Assembly: GCA_963966185.1 (NCBI GenBank)
Contig: CAWZYM010000376.1
Coordinates: forward strand, 403,501 to 467,500
Direction of reading: 5' to 3'
DNA length: 64,000 nucleotides
DNA from: Rhabditoides inermis
Taxonomy: Eukaryota > Nematoda > Chromadorea > Rhabditida > Rhabditidae
Each line of letters begins with the position of its first letter. Position 1 is the stretch's first letter. A program made the position numbers and the translations under genes. Of the stretch, positions 9,853 through 22,600 are shown in pieces. The notes beneath the pieces are model-generated. The model saw only the letters and a list, made by a program, of their open reading frames with translations, was not told where the DNA came from and searched no databases.

Positions 9853-11025
9853 TTAGACCTTGGGCACTCCTCCGACGATTCCGGCCTCAATTCCGCACTC
9901 GTTGTCTCCGCGGACGATACGGAAGAATCCGTGCTCTCCCCAGTCGGTGTTCCAGGAGTTGGCAACGGTCCAGTAGGCGACACCGTTCTCAGTTCCCCAT
10001 CCGAGGATCCTGATGGCGTGTCCTCCGAGAAGGGATCCAGAGGTGTGCTTGTACACTCCCGACTTGTAGTTGTAGAAGTCCTCGTAGACGGAGAAGGCTC
10101 CCTCGACGGGTCCGTTGGTCATGATCTCCTTCTGGATGGCAGACACGGAGCGGCCGACCTGATAGGCGGTCTTTCCGAAGTGCTTGTCCTGGTCGTAGGG
10201 GATCGAGTAGCCGGCGTTGCACTTCTTCTCGCACTTGGGGGTGTCGTACTCGTTGTCGGGGCAGTTTCCGTAGAAGGGCTCTCCGGGGTGGTGGCCGCAG
10301 GGAGGGATGGGGTAGGGCTTGCATCCGGCCTTGGAGGTGTAGTTGCCTCCAGTGCAGATTCCGTGGTGCACCCAGTAGCGCCACGCCTCGATGGGGTATC
10401 CTCCCTCGCATCCGTCTCCGCACGAGTATCCGCAGCACGAGAGAAGGTCGTCAGCGGACAGGGTCACCTGGATCTTTCCGTTGGAGGCGATGCACTCGCG
10501 GTCGGAGATGGCCTCGGCGGCTCCGAAGGCCCAGCACGATCCGCAGTCGGACTGGTCGCGGATGTTGTTGATCGAGGGGCACTGGGGCCACTGCTTGCGA
10601 GCGTCGAACGAGTCGGGGATCGACGCATCGACGATCTCGTCCTCCATCTCGGCTCCCTCGAGTCCGTGCACGTACTTGGGGTGCATCAGCTTCTTCTGGA
10701 TGCGCTGGATGGAGAGGGGTCCGAGCTCAGCCTGTAAGGGGAATGATAAACATTTGGTTATAAAATTACTGGCGTTTATTCGATAAATCTACGTAGAATT
10801 GTGAAAATAAACTTCTAAAGACGGTGTCTCACCTTCCACTGAGACTGGACGGAGTTGACATAGTCTACGAGAGACTTTCCCGAGAGCTGGGACGGCGAGT
10901 AGGCCGCGGAGGCAGCCACGCAGGCCGCGAGCACAACAAACTTCTACAAACACACTGTGAATGGCGACAAGTTGGAATAAAAGAAAACGTCCTTGACATT
11001 CTCATGAGAAAGGAGAACTCACCAT
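9853..11025 (-). CDS. cathepsin B-like cysteine protease, copy 2
   Basis: Same product class and gene structure as the flanking copies, in the opposite orientation. Exons (minus strand): 11025-11023 (ATG only), 10943-10833, 10731-9853; 330 residues. The signal peptide exon ([20 protein letters not shown]) and the first 30 or so bases of exon 3 ([12 protein letters not shown]) differ from copies 1 and 3. The remaining 840 or so bases of exon 3 are almost identical to them, which points to gene conversion of the catalytic part. Catalytic Cys, His and Asn motifs and the paired-histidine occluding loop are intact. Poly(A) signal AATAAA on the minus strand at 9845-9840. A GATA core (CTTATCA on the plus strand, 11107-11113) lies upstream. 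Confidence 0.95.
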
Positions 11026-12191
11026 GATGAGAGCTGTTTGGGCTGCCGATTCTAGCTATCTGCGATGCTTAAGTACTCCATGGCCCATGCGTCCAATGAT
11101 GGCTGCCTTATCACTTGCAGCGTTTTGCGTTTTGCCAACAGGGCATTGTTTGATGTGATATCACAGATTAGCTCGACCACGTATCCGGATGGTACGTGCC
11201 ACTCTGGAAGCTGGTACCAACACAAATAGAGAATCAACGTACAGTTATTTGTGAATGATAGTTGGAGTGAAAAGAAAAGAAATAATTTGGGAAAACATTC
11301 GGTAAATCTTTGAGCCTACTTGCTACCAGAAGCGCGTAGAGAACACTTTGTGCCTCTGAGAAGAATGCTGAAGTCTCGCCTTGCGGTGCGTGGACTTAGA
11401 TTGTTCGGCATATCGACCGACCAAACCATCCCCACTATCTTAATTTAATGCTAGACATTTTTTTTATGGATAAACAATTATTATTTTTAATGGGTTCAAG
11501 GTGTCGGTTGATGTCCGTTCGTCATTTCCTTGTTAGTATGAACGTACGGCGCTAGCACTCAAAATTGAAACGAGACAACCAGCATTCTTGATTCAAGACA
11601 AAACTGTGTTTTGTTGTACGATGTTTTTAGCTTGCCATTTGCTGAATATACCACACATTTATGTATATTAACTTTCAAAGTAGGGACATAATTAATAATT
11701 ATGTCATACTATATTCAACAGTGGGCCCGTAAATGAGTTCCATTCATTTTAAGGCATTAGATCGGACCCCATTGTTTTTCTTTGTTTACAATTTCACAAA
11801 ACTTGTGGTGATGTACCAAGGACTAACCCGTGAAGCACTGCTTGCATGTTGTTCAGTACACTGTGTTTTTTTTTCACAATGACGTTCTCACTGATGAGAA
11901 AAAAATCTGAGTGAGATAACTGCGAGTCCATTATACCACGTGACGTTCCATGTGCTCAACTATCTTATCAGTTTAATACAATACTTTTTACTTAGTCATG
12001 TTAGCTCATATGATCAGATCATTCCACTCGTGATCGAATTGATCTGCTTGTTGATAAGGACTACCGGATTTTTCTCGGCAATTTCGCCATATCAGCTTTC
12101 TCCCCTTGACGTCAGTCTCTCGTGTCTAATGATAAACTGTGTGTATTAAAGGGATGGATTGCGTTCAGTATGTAGCCCAACAGCTCTCATC
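11026..12191. other. intergenic region between divergent cathepsin genes
   Basis: Shared 5' region of copies 2 and 3. GATA-type cores occur near 11107 (plus-strand CTTATCA), 12054 and 12131 (TGATAA). TATTAAA near 12144-12150 could serve as a TATA element for copy 3. No coding sequence was seen. Confidence 0.5.
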
Positions 12192-13347
12192 ATGGTGAGT
12201 ATATATCTCGCGCTCTTTCTTCTTCATCATGTCAAAAAAAACTATCTTGTTGCAGAAGCTTACTGTGCTGGCAGCCTGCGTGGCTGCTTCTGCGGCTTTC
12301 TCGCCGTCCCAGCTCTCTGGAAAGGCCCTCGTCGACCATGTCAACTCCGTCCAGAGCACCTGGAAGGTAAGGATTCGGTTTCGCCAGTATCACAGTAGTC
12401 GTTCAAACTTCTACAATTTCTTCAGAAAGCAGCATGTGAAATCCGAGAGATCATTCGTTCCATTACAGGCCGAGCTCGGACCTCTCCCCATCGAGCGCAT
12501 CCAGAAGAAGCTGATGCACCCCAAGTACGTGCACGGACTCGAGGGAGCCGAGATGGAGGACGAGATCGTCGATGCGTCGATCCCCGACTCGTTCGACGCT
12601 CGCAAGCAGTGGCCCCAGTGCCCCTCGATCAACAACATCCGCGACCAGTCCGACTGCGGATCGTGCTGGGCCTTCGGAGCCGCCGAGGCCATCTCCGACC
12701 GCGAGTGCATCGCCTCCAACGGAAAGATCCAGGTGACCCTGTCCGCTGACGACCTTCTCTCGTGCTGCGGATACTCGTGCGGAGACGGATGCGAGGGAGG
12801 ATACCCGATCGAGGCGTGGCGCTACTGGGTGCACCACGGAATCTGCACTGGAGGCAACTACACCTCCAAGGCCGGATGCAAGCCCTACCCCATCCCTCCC
12901 TGCGGCCACCACCCCGGAGAGCCCTTCTACGGAAACTGCCCCGACAACGAGTACGACACCCCCAAGTGCGAGAAGAAGTGCAACGCCGGCTACTCGATCC
13001 CCTACGACCAGGACAAGCACTTCGGAAAGACCGCCTATCAGGTCGGCCGCTCCGTGTCTGCCATCCAGAAGGAGATCATGACCAACGGACCCGTCGAGGG
13101 AGCCTTCTCCGTCTACGAGGACTTCTACAACTACAAGTCGGGAGTGTACAAGCACACCTCTGGATCCCTTCTCGGAGGACACGCCATCAGGATCCTCGGA
13201 TGGGGAACTGAGAACGGTGTCGCCTACTGGACCGTTGCCAACTCCTGGAACACCGACTGGGGAGAGCACGGATTCTTCCGTATCGTCCGCGGAGACAACG
13301 AGTGCGGAATTGAGGCCGGAATCGTCGGAGGAGTGCCCAAGGTCTAA
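12192..13347 (+). CDS. cathepsin B-like cysteine protease, copy 3
   Basis: Three exons: 12192-12194 (ATG only), 12256-12366, 12469-13347; 330 residues. The protein matches copy 1 throughout, and intron 2 (102 nt) differs from that of copy 1 by about one base. Intron 1 and the promoter are unrelated to those of copy 1. Identity therefore starts at the exon 2 boundary and stops just after the stop codon, the pattern expected of gene conversion or of a very recent duplication with exchange limited to the transcribed part. All catalytic motifs are present. AATAAA at 13364-13369. The alternative start suggested by an upstream ATG at 12229 lies in intron 1 and is not used here. Confidence 0.95.
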
Positions 13348-13369
13348 GTGTACATACGAAGTAAATAAA

Positions 13370-14097
13370 TGCTTTAACTTTAATGTTCATTTGGTTTCTG
13401 TACGTTGAACATTTGACACTTCGCAAACTTTTCGAAAATTGGAGGGGGAAATAATACTGTTTCCATGATCGCATTACGTTGAATTGTGACTTAAAGAAGA
13501 CGACGAAACAAACGAAGTATAGAAAACTGAATGAGACCGGCGAGAAGTGACAAAGGAATGATGAATGCAAAATTGAAAATGGTCACATGACCATGACCAG
13601 CTTCATAGCTAGCTAGTTCGTGTCTCTAGATGCTAACAATGGATTGTTTGGCGAGGAGGGGGAGCTGTAGGCAAACCAGCGGCTGTCGCGTGAACAATTA
13701 ATAAAGGACACAATCGAAATATTCGCTATCTTGGTCTTCTGTCTCGTGTTCTAACGAAAATTTTCGTGGTTGATTTTGTAACAACACGAAACGAGTAGAA
13801 CACAACATGCAAGAAGCTGAAAATAACAGTAAAGGAAAACAAATAATAAATGTGAAAAATTCCGAAAAAAAATCCGAAAAATATTAAAAAAAAAAAAACG
13901 ATGCTAATATTTTTGTGAGAAATTTCTCATCATTTTATGGTATTTTCCGCATACTGTGGGCGAATTATTTTAATCGTTCAAATTGCGAGGCGAGAAACAA
14001 TGTGAGAGAGTGGGAGAAGAGAGAGAGAGAGAGAGAGACGGAGAGAGACAGAGAGAGACAGAGAGAGACAGAGAGAGACAGAGAGAGAGAGACAGAA

Positions 14098-14153
<56 letters not shown>

Positions 14154-15464
14154 CGCTTGGTACACATGTTTTTTTTTTAAATATTTATACGATCAGGCTA
14201 TGCGATGAAACATTCCGACTTCAGAACGAGACAAACGTCAAAAAAAACTGACTACTGATTGTAACAAAAAAGTATATACAATAGTAATAGTAAAATAGTT
14301 TTATGTAGTAGTTAATATTGTAATATAATGAAGTTTTGAATGTTAAATTCGCAATATAGTGCAATATTGTGCGCTTTTCTGCACAACCATTTCCTGCTGC
14401 TGCAAACAACATGTGTTCTTCTGTGGTGGCTCTTCGCGCCATTTTTCTTTGTTTTCTTGTTTTTGTTGCTTCCCAATTAGTTTCACTCATCTTCTTCACC
14501 AAATGGATTAGATGTTGCTTAGTGAGCTGGTCGCACTCTGAACTCGCGCTCTTGTGATCTTCTGACCCCAGCTGACACTCTCACTGTGGAGGTCGGCATT
14601 CCAAAGATCAGATTTGCATACGCAGCAATAACACCCATCTGACCACATGATTGAGCGTTCTCTGCTCGGCAGACTGACCTGTTGTTGTCTATTTCTCACC
14701 ACAGCTATGCTCTCTCGCGTGCGCTCTCGCCGCCTGCGCTCTCGCCGCTCTCTCGCCTCGTGTTTCGAACGCCCCTCTCTCTCTTGCGAGTTGTTTTGCT
14801 TGCGAGGAGTGGGAGCTGTCCATCCTATTAGTTTTCTCAATTCGCCCCGGCGGCTCCATCTTTGCATTCCATTCATCAGTTATCTTTTATCAACGTCTAT
14901 GATATGATAAGTAATGTGGACAGTGGAGGTCTCAGTCGTGTTGTTGCCAGCCGATTTACATGCTCTCTCTCTCTATCCATCTCTCTCCCGCGCTCGCTCT
15001 AATACCGGTTTGCTCGCACGTGCTGCCGTTCTATTTTCAAGTGAAGCGAACCCCAGCGCTGTTTACCGTTCATATCACATCGAAAACCGCCGCCATAAAC
15101 AATAACTCTGCAACTGTTGCGGGTGCATGTATTTTTGTTGTGCAACGGCGACAGCAGTCAGTGTCCAGTGTGTCTCTCTATCGACTCCCCCACTCTTCCA
15201 TCCACTTTGCACATTCCCACACAGAGAAAAGAGTCCCCGAGATGGGCTTATTGCTTGTCTCCACTGTTTATTGCTTGTCTCTTCTTCCTCCGGTTTCCAT
15301 TACTCATGCCCGGTTGCACGTTGTTGTTGTTGTTGTTGTAGAGAATATATGTATGTAGCTTGATCACTCGCTATATACATTATTACTGTCGTCGCGGACG
15401 GCGGAAGCGGCGCGTTTGCGGTCGCACGATGCTGTGCTGCTTCAACAAGTTCCCATGCTCATCT
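13370..15464. other. intergenic region upstream of pyc-1
   Basis: Contains a GA tract with GACAGA interruptions (about 14019-14149), A-runs and CT-rich patches (about 14700-15000). Short open frames on both strands lack codon bias. No gene was seen. Confidence 0.5.
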
Positions 15465-15475
15465 CTCCTTTCAGG
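15465..15475 (+). promoter_or_regulatory. likely trans-splice acceptor of pyc-1
   Basis: TCTCCTTTCAG ends one base before the start codon at 15476. An acceptor with no visible upstream donor, placed directly before the ATG, is typical of nematode spliced-leader addition. An unseen 5' UTR intron would look the same. Confidence 0.5.
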
Positions 15476-16598
15476 ATGCGCCTCCTCTTCTCTCCTTCTT
15501 CCGCCCTCACGACTGCCGGCCGAGTGTGGCAGCTGGTCGGCCAGAGACACATCGCCTCCTCCACGGGAGGCAGGGAGTTCAAGAAGGTTGGTTGGTGGTG
15601 TTCAAGTAGCGGTGTCTGTACAAAACTCCCAGGTCAACTGACTTGTGTTTTGAATGGCCTAAGTATTTTCAAGAGATTCATTTGTCAGTGTTTTATTCAG
15701 ATACAGATTGTGCTATGATGGACAAATTACAGACATTGACGACATATCACTTGCAGCTCTTCATGTATGTAGTGAAACGTATGCATCATTATTTTTGTAG
15801 TCGCAACGCGTATCGCGCGTGCAGACGGAATGTGAAGCGCATGGACATACATGGGACAATACTATTGAAGTAGTGGTCAGACTCAACTTTTGCTGGCAAA
15901 AGATAAAGATCTTAGAACGCGCACCCTCAGAAAGATCCAGAAAGTGTCTTTTAGTATCATAAAGCGGCTTTTTGATACATTATACATAATCGAGTCTGAC
16001 CTCGCCTTTAATGTATACTATTGCATGTTTGCAGGTGATGGTGGCGAACCGTGGCGAGATCGCTATCCGCGTGTTCCGCGCCCTCACAGAGCTCAACATG
16101 ACCAGTGTCGCCGTCTACTCCGAGCAGGTACCACACACACATTTTATTTTGATTTAAAAAATATCTACCGTTGTAATTGACGATTTACACGGTCGTGGCG
16201 TACAGCCGCACTACCTCCTCCACACCCCACGCTTTTCATTCGTTTCATGCTTCCGAAATTCCAAGTATAATAAGAATAAGATCTCAGGACGTGAATGAGG
16301 GACGAGCCAATTGAATCATAATAATCTTGTTCATCTTGCGGCGTTGGTGCAACATATTCTTAGTGGCATCAATATATTAGAGTGGTCAGTGGACATTGTA
16401 TCAATCCTCGCAACACTGTTTACTCTTCTTTCTCCCGTGCACATGCGCGATAGCAGCCGTAGTCGTACTGTGTACTGAATCCCCCTTCTTCTGTCTTACT
16501 CCTTATCACTGTGTTTTGTTGTTTTGCGAGAGAGAGATAACCGGTCAGTTGGGCGGCACAAATAGCCCTCTGTGTGTATGTAACGGAAAGCCTTTGAC

Positions 16599-16629
<31 letters not shown>

Positions 16630-19600
16630 CAGGCGCGATTCGAACGCAGCTATAAGAGTTTGAACGGGTGAGCAAAGTCTGCACCGAGATAGCGAGAATA
16701 AGAGAGAGGGGCGGGTGGAAAATACTAAGCGGCTACGTGCGGCGGCGCAACATTTGATCACATGGGTACTTTGGAGGCCGGCTGGGCGCGTGAGATATAC
16801 GCGTCGATGTGTTGTGAGATATACTGCCAGCGGGAAAAGGGAAGTGAAACCGAGAGAAAAGGAAGCACTCGGACCGGGAAGTGTTGATGGTCGCAGTGAA
16901 TGAATGTGCTCGAAAATACCTTGAAGAAGTTGGGAAGGCAATGGAGTCACACAGGAAAAAAAACTCAGAGCATAGTAAATAAGACTATTTTGTTGAACCT
17001 ACCGTAAAAGTAGCTACCGTATCCAAAATATTGGTTGTAGGACAAGCACTCGATGCACCGTCTGAAGGCGGACGAGGCGTACCTGGTGGGAAAGGGCCTG
17101 CCGCCCGTCGCCGCCTACCTCACCATCGACCAGATCATCGAGACCGCCATCAAGGTACTGTAGCCGGTGGGGGTACTGTACTTTGTTAAAGTGACAATTT
17201 CACTTAAAAATGATATTATACTGATGAAAAGTTGATGGAAACATGAAATAACATCTACTAAACCTGAAAACTAGAACTTTTTTCATGATTTTAAACTATT
17301 TTTTGCCCCAAAAAATAGTTGATTTTAAATGCTTTATGGGTAAAAAGTGAGGTTACATCACAGCTGAGTGTCTAAAACGTCTTGAATGACGGGAATTTTG
17401 AAATAAAATTTTGATATGAAATTCAGTTTCTAGCACAAACTCAAGTCGTAGAAGCTGATAAACATATCCCTATGTGATATGCATCTCGAGTTCAATAGCT
17501 ATAGCCAGAATTTGTAAAGCGCGCCAATTCAAAATTCAAAATTTTTCCGATTGCGGATCAATAAAATTGTCACTTTAAAGTAGCCGCACTGCACTTCACT
17601 GGTTCTCGTTCAGAACAAAGTCGACGCCATTCACCCCGGCTACGGCTTCCTGTCGGAGCGCTCGGACTTTGCGAGGTGGGCATCTGGGTATTTATTGCTT
17701 ATTGATTAATCGATTGATTGATTCGTTTCAGGGCTTGCCAGAATGCGGGAATCGTGTTCATCGGTCCGTCTCCGGATGTGATGGCCAGGATGGGAGACAA
17801 GGCCAGTTTATAGTTTCGAAATTTGAAGTAGATTTTTATGGTTTACTTAGTGCTCGATAACTGGTGTGTATCCGGATCTATGTTTTGAATTCTCTAGGAT
17901 TGCGTATCTCTTTATATCTTGCCAAGTACTTTGCACACTGCGATGTTGATTCTCATTTCAAAGTGCAGTTTCTCACGTATCACCGGAACGATATCACTGA
18001 GCGAGAGATACATTGAGTATGATGTTTGAAACTTATCACAACATCTCCGCATCGTATGGGCTATGGGCGTTTTCGGATGGAATAGACCAAAATCAAAATG
18101 TTCCGGTGTTTGATACTTTGTGGGAGTATCAGGGAATTGGTGACCGCTGTTTTATGACCTGCCTTTTCCGGGCAAACATGTGTGGAATAAGAAAATGAGT
18201 TGATACGCCTTATCGATAGTTAGTGGAACTTTGTCCGTGAAAGATTAATCGGCTGTGTTTTCGAGGACGCAGTACGTAAACAAGTCCACTACTCTTATCT
18301 GCCCTGTCCACTGTCTGCGGGGGAGCTAGATTGAGGGGTGTGGAGTGTGGTCACGTTACGAATAGGAATAGATTCAGGAGCAGAAACTAGGGTATTCTGG
18401 AATAGTGTGATGAAAGGTTGAAAAACGTAGAGGGATGGATAATTAGAAATGGATTGTGATCAATGGTATATGAAATGATCGTGAAACGTAGATATCAGTA
18501 AACAACAACAAAACGATAATATATAAAGAAACACGACTCGAGACAACGAACATATTGAATTAGTATGACTGCAGATTTTTGTATGGTTGCAGTATTGAAG
18601 CTTCTTATTCTCACTAAGTTAAACGCAAACCAAAAACAAACGACTGATGCCGATTGCTCTCGGCGCAAAAAAAACCTACGACCTATTAGGTTCTTTTTCG
18701 AGATCGGATATTCGATATTCGTTTTGTACGACAAGACATACAATACATGGTATAATGAATAGCTATGTTGTGTTTGCAGGTTGCGGCCCGCCAGGCGGCT
18801 ATCGAGGCTGGAGTGGCGGTGGTGCCCGGCACGCCCGGACCCATCACCACCGCAGAGGAGGCCGTCGCCTTCGCAAAGGTAGGGCTTTATTTTTTGACTA
18901 TTCGAATTCGAACCTAACAGGGAGTGTACATTGAATCGCCTTACCTTTGACGTTTATGATCAATGCGCGGTGAAACGTATTTTGATCTAACTGAGCAATG
19001 TTTTTTTGTGTTTATTTTATTGAAGAAGACAATAAAGAGACTAGTGCCAAATTGAAAATCTACCCGGGCTATAAGCTATAGGTCTATTCTCGCAACACGT
19101 TGTGAGGTGAATTGGAGGAAGGCAGAGTTTGGAGTTGGTTCACGACATCAGCAAAGCAAGTCAATTTGATCGAAAAGGGGACTATCTCTCAGGTGTGTGT
19201 ACAATGTATTAGTATGTAGCGAAACCCGAAAATGACCCCTAAATGACTACTACCTGAATAGCGGCTAATTCCGGTTAGACGTTTATGGGTCGGTGTCGGT
19301 GAGGCGGAGAATACAGTGAATGAAAACATAAATGAGTAAAGCGAATATGAGCGTTTCTTTGCAGGATCACGGCTGTCCGATCATTCTGAAGGCGGCGTAC
19401 GGCGGTGGCGGCAGAGGAATGAGGAGGGTCGACAAGATCGAGGAGGTGGGTCGTGGGTCTGTTGTAGAGGCTATGCAACACTTGGTTACAATGTCGCCTT
19501 ATACCGCAAAAACATTTCTGAGGATTGAGTGTGGCCTTCTTAGTTATTGCGACAGGCGGCGCGGAAGCCACACATTTGTTATCACACGAGTGTGATGCAA

Positions 19601-22600
19601 GTGTGAAGAAATATCAGGCAGGGGGGGGGGTGGACTATTATTCGAATTCTAATATCGAACATGCATTGAATCGCCTTTCCTTTAACGTTTATGATCAATG
19701 CGCGATGAAACGTATTTTGATCTAACTGAGCAATGTTTTTGTCTTTTGTGTTCAGTTTATTGAAGAAGACATTAAAGAGACTAATTCTCTTCTGAAAAGT
19801 ACAAACGTAAAGTAGCTCTGTTTGGGTTCACCTCAATTCAACAAAAACACGTGCATAAAACTATTATTTCTACACTACACACTACACTATAAACACAAAC
19901 CTGCTCTCTCAAACGATATGTAAAAAAGCGTATACTTTATCGATAATTTATTAATAGGGACTATATAATATATTTACTTATTTCTTATGAAAGCATTGTG
20001 AAAATCAATAAACAGCTATAGAACAATCGTTAAGTTTAGAATGATGTTTTCATTATTTTTGAATGTATACAAATACAAGAGCTTTTTTCATAGATGACTT
20101 ATTTGATAAACGGGTTAATAGAATGTGAGTGATAGAATGTGTGTGTGCAATAGTATATTCATATTGGCATTTGATTGTCAATGTATTTGTGATCGTTTTG
20201 AGAGAGCAGGTTTGTGTTTATAGTTTAGTGTAGAAACAATAGTTTTATGCATGTGCTTTTGTTGAATTGAGGTGAACCCAAACAGAGCTACTTTACGTTT
20301 GTACTTTTCAGAAGAGAATGAATGTCCTTTTGTTGAATTTCGAAGAAATTTTCTCTTTTTTTTTAAATGTATTTCAAACAACAAAGATAACAACAACAAA
20401 ACAACGCGCGTGAACGACGACGCAAATCACAAACAGTGGGCACATCATCGCATTATCGCGCTCTCCCGCACACATTCCGCATCCAATGAGCGCGCGGGGG
20501 CGGGACTAGTGAGCGGGTCTTTCAGCGAATCAGCGAACAGCTGCACAACTGACAGACGTGCAGACCTAACCAGCGAACATATTTTTGGGTATTAAACTAT
20601 TGTTTCATGTTTTGTTTTTGTTTATAGTTGTTCAACGGACGATTTAGAGACAAGATCATGATATAACTCTGAAACATTTATTATTTTAATGATTTACAAG
20701 CGATTTTGGCGGCCCTCCGGGCCGAGCGGTTCTGCGCGCCGCTAGATAGGACCCAAACGATCGGCGCTTCGCGCCGATCCTAATGCCAAAATTGAAAATG
20801 TACACGATAGGAAATGTGTTTGGATGAGACTGTGTGGTGTTTGCAGGTGGAGGAGTCGTTCAAGCGCGCCTACTCGGAGGCGCTGGCCGCGTTCGGAGAC
20901 GGCAGCCTGTTCGTCGAGAAATTCGTCGAGAGGCCGAGGCACATTGAGGTGCAGCTGCTCGGTGGGTGGGCGGGGCCGTGGCTGTCTAACTGTCGAGCTC
21001 TCATGTGTTATTTGGCTTATTTTTTGTACAAGAACGATACAACATATTGCAAAAAATGTAGATGAATGTTGTGTTGGCGATGAAACATACATGGTACATG
21101 TCATTCTATTGACTTTTCTCTTTCACTCAATGACAATCGTGCGGCAATACTCTTGTTAACATTTTTTGTGATAATTGTTAATTGACATATGTCACCCTTT
21201 TTCTTGTCTGTCACTCCATCTCCATGTCAGATGTCACCCTGTCACCTGTCACTCTTTGCAGGAGACAACCACGGCAATATCATCCACCTGTACGAGAGGG
21301 ACTGCTCGGTGCAGAGGAGGCATCAGAAGGTGACCAGGGGGGCTATCACATACTATCACTGGTTGTTATGAAAACCACAAACAATATGAACCACTGTTGA
21401 ACACTGAGCGGACATTCGCCAATTCAACAGACTTTCGAAAATCGAGTAGTCGTTAAAACATTAAGTGGGCAGAAGTAAATTCAGATTCCAAATACTGTAT
21501 GGCGTGGTGGAGATTACAAATGTTACTGACATTTAAACGAACAGACAGAAAAATAGGGTTTTTGCGTAGCCCAATTTGTGGTAATGTGTGGCTGGTAGGT
21601 GGTGGAGATTACAAACGCTACTGACATTTAGACGAACAAACTGAAAAATTGAGCTTTTAGTGTAGCCCAGTTTGTGGTAATGTGTGGCTTGGAGGTGGTG
21701 GAGATTGCGCCTGCGCCTGCCCTGCCTGACGGTGTTCGCGAGAGGATCCTCGCAGACGCACTCAAGCTCGCCAGACACGTCGGATACCAGAATGCTGGTC
21801 AGTCACTGTCACCCTGACTCGACCGCGGTCCTTTACATCTCCCCTCTCACAGTTTTTAGATGGTGGCTTGGTCGTTGTGTGTATCTCTCAATTAGTCCGA
21901 GATCAGACCGCTGATTATTTCGGCTAGCTATTAATTGTGCGAAAATGACCACAGTTGGTCGTTGGTCCGAAGCGAGATCAATCTCGATCGTGTCTGCTAC
22001 ATAGAACGCGTAACTCGCTTTTATATCATGTTTGTGTCTAGGCACGGTGGAGTTCCTGGTGGATCAGCAGGGCAACTACTACTTTATCGAGGTGAACGCC
22101 CGTCTGCAGGTGGAGCACACGGTCACCGAGGAGATCACCGGGTGGGTACGGTAGGGGTCCCATTGGATACGGTACATGTAAAACTGGCGAGTTGTGGTCT
22201 TTTTTACAAAGTGGTAGAGTGGTACGATACAGTCTTTCGAGTAGCGGGAGGGACCCGCAGCCGATCGTTCCATAAATGCCTTATTTCTTGGTGAATGTTG
22301 GCAATTACGTTTCAGGCCGGCTTTTTGATACATACTTGATTGGTCCAGTAATCTTTTCTTCTTTCCCATTTTACCATTTCTTTCACACAGTTTATGTTTC
22401 TGATACGTTTATATAGAGCTGATATTAGTGTGAGAGGGTATGTTTACATTTTACAAACTAGTAAGCATGGGCTGCAATCGAGGAGTTGTAATTTCTAATC
22501 ATTTGTTTTGCAGCGTGGACCTTGTGCAAGCGCAGATTCGCGTGGCTGAGGGAAAGCGGCTCGAGGACCTCAAGCTGTCACAGGTCAGAGACAGGGTGCA

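Noticed and set aside
12229..12255. Upstream ATG extending cathepsin copy 3
   Set aside because: It lies inside intron 1; the conserved signal peptide begins at exon 2 after the separate ATG exon.
14508..14876. 122-residue minus-strand open frame upstream of pyc-1
   Set aside because: Composition is low-complexity (Arg/Glu from CT repeats) with no splice context or domain.
19786..20784. Helitron
   Set aside because: The 3' hairpin and a CTAA after it are suggestive, but the empty-site comparison shows a 5-bp target duplication, and the second copy lacks CTRR at its end.
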